From assembly GCA_030533445.1 (NCBI GenBank), contig JARPUW010000520.1, positions 150,001-214,000 on the forward strand: DNA of 64,000 bases, read 5' to 3'. The stretch comes from Cyprinodon diabolis (Eukaryota > Chordata > Actinopteri > Cyprinodontiformes > Cyprinodontidae). The notes below the pieces were generated by a model, which was not told the origin of the DNA, ran no database searches, and saw nothing but the letters and a program-made list of their open reading frames with translations. Shown one piece after another: positions 63,397 through 64,000 of this stretch (position 1 is the stretch's first letter; every line of letters begins with the position of its first letter). Position numbers and translations under genes: made by a program.

Positions 63397-63621
63397 ATGG
63401 CGGCTTCAGCCGATGAAACTAGTGTTAGCGTGGCTATCGAGCAAGTTTTATTGGTATTACAGAGTATTTCTTCACTGAAAGAAGAGCAAAACACTGCTCT
63501 GGAGGCTTTTCTCAGAGGAAAAGATGTTTTTGCTCTTCTCCAGACTGGTTTCAGCAAGAGTAGCCTGGCTTGTGGTTTTGTTTTCTTCGTCGCTCTGTTA
63601 GTACATCATATGCTTCGTTGA
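63397..63621 (+). pseudogene. RecQ-like helicase N-terminal fragment, truncated and mutated
   Basis: The frame has 74 codons. It starts at the first in-frame ATG (63397), which has A at -3 and G at +4, a good Kozak context; an upstream in-frame GTG is not a credible start. Residues 27-31 (LKEEQ) fit the glutamine motif 0 of RecQ-type superfamily 2 helicases. Residues 41-45 are GKDVF, and residues 48-55 read LQTGFSKS where the family has LPTGxGKS (Walker A, motif I). Thus the Pro is Gln and the Gly before Lys is Ser, which should impair ATP binding. After residue 55 the usual family sequence is lost and 19 unrelated residues lead to a stop at 63621. The remaining helicase motifs are absent. 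An active full-length relative would be a DNA-unwinding ATPase; this copy should not be. The family call rests on short motifs but the match is specific. Confidence 0.7.
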
Positions 63622-63760
63622 TCTGATTGGTTTATTTGGCCCGTCTATCACCAACATAGGCCAATCAGCTAACCAGTTTTTTCGCCCCATCCCAAAATTA
63701 CTTCAACTGAAGGTTTCCAGATGGATATGCAGAACAAATCCATCTGGCGGAGTCAGGTTA
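63622..63760. other. 3' part of putative transposon, non-coding
   Basis: The stretch contains a CCAATCAG motif near 63661, an inverted CCAAT (GATTGG) near 63624 and the right-hand inverted repeat at 63717-63747. I see no gene. It may be the 3' end of the longer element joined to the 5' end by deletion. Confidence 0.4.
63717..63747. repeat. Perfect 10-bp inverted repeat near right end of putative transposon
   Basis: CCAGATGGAT (63717-63726) and ATCCATCTGG (63738-63747) pair perfectly around an 11-base spacer. The right arm lies 13 bases from the right direct repeat, similar to the spacing of the left inverted repeat from the left one. Confidence 0.85.
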
Positions 63761-63762
63761 GG

Positions 63763-63836
63763 CAGCATAGAGATTAGTAAAACCCAGCATAAAGAAAACT
63801 GCAATAGTTTAGCATAGAGATAGTAAACACCAGCAT
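63763..63836. repeat. Degenerate ~48 bp direct repeat in the flank
   Basis: AGCATAGAGATTAGTAAAAC with CCAGCAT (63763-63789) is repeated as AGCATAGAGATAGTAAACAC with CAGCAT (63811-63836). The first copy overlaps the right-hand GGCAGCATA. This suggests that sequence belongs to the host site and not to the inserted element. Confidence 0.75.
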
Positions 63837-64000
63837 TACCTATCTAATTAACTTAGGCAGGGTTTCATTCTGCCAGTAAATCTTAGATGGTAAAAACTGA
63901 ACTGAATTACCACACTGACTGTTTATCAAGTTTAAAACTTAATTATGAAGTTATTATAAAGTCTCCCTTCCCAAAAACTTTAAGGTGTCTTGTTTCAAAT
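63837..64000. other. AT-rich flank with no recognisable feature
   Basis: I see no open frame of useful length, no repeat shared with the array and no RNA gene here. The sequence runs off the window end. Confidence 0.6.

Larger units (their letters stand above)
63208..63772. mobile_element. Probable non-autonomous DNA transposon or remnant with RecQ-like fragment
   Basis: The 9-bp direct repeat GGCAGCATA occurs at 63208-63216 and 63761-63769 and could be a target-site duplication. The enclosed ~544 bp begins TAGCCT and ends with the complement of TAACCT. Each end has an inverted repeat close by: CTCGTGAGA (63221-63229) with TCTCGCGAG (63239-63247) at the left, and CCAGATGGAT (63717-63726) with ATCCATCTGG (63738-63747) at the right. 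It contains the start of a RecQ-like reading frame that breaks off, as in an internally deleted copy of a longer element. I cannot assign a superfamily; the 9-bp repeat could be chance. Confidence 0.45.

Noticed and set aside
63279..63557. Minus-strand 92-codon frame opposite the RecQ-like fragment
   Set aside because: It is the antisense of the RecQ-like frame, with no recognisable motif; the plus strand has a good start context and family motifs.

Overview
The window is almost entirely one tandem array of a non-coding macrosatellite, followed by about 0.8 kb of unrelated flank. From base 1 to about 63202 a unit of roughly 3.17 kb repeats head to tail: one partial copy (P0) and nineteen full copies (U1-U19, 3042-3371 bp each). 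Units are nearly identical over most of their length, so most length variation comes from two short internal tandem repeats. I find no credible gene, rRNA or tRNA in the array. The short open frames recur in every unit only because the DNA does, and the best of them is broken in three units by a single-base change in a T run.

Organism: nuclear DNA of a vertebrate, most probably a teleost fish. This is an inference from the very large satellite array, the CpG-to-TpG differences between units, and a degraded RecQ-like helicase N-terminus in the right flank of a kind I associate with multicopy fish sequences. Nothing in the window fixes the species.

Unit layout, starting each unit at the CTAG that follows a (TAA)n junction (U1, 2292-5459, as reference): (a) GC-rich leader with nested inverted repeats; (b) a minisatellite of GC-rich palindromes, usually five per unit; (c) about 2.6 copies of a ~290 bp AT-rich sub-repeat; (d) about 1.6 kb of degenerate ~230 bp sub-repeats; (e) a CpG-rich block of about 160 bp; (f) a (TAA)n junction. 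The junction holds zero, one, three or four copies of a ~69-72 bp hairpin module. The array ends exactly at one of these modules.

Units fall into classes by shared variants. A 'type B' leader/hairpin/c1 block is found in U6, U10, U12, U14 and U17; the rest are 'type A'. U14 and U17 are near-perfect twins 9555 bp apart. U1, U4 and U13 form another family, and the adjacent pairs U2/U3 and U18/U19 are close. U10 is a visible mosaic. This pattern points to ongoing unequal exchange and gene conversion.

Right flank (63203-64000): a probable 0.54 kb non-autonomous DNA transposon or transposon remnant, bounded by the 9 bp direct repeat GGCAGCATA. It carries the first 74 codons of a RecQ-like helicase frame with an altered Walker A motif and an internal deletion. 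AT-rich sequence with a short ~48 bp direct repeat follows.
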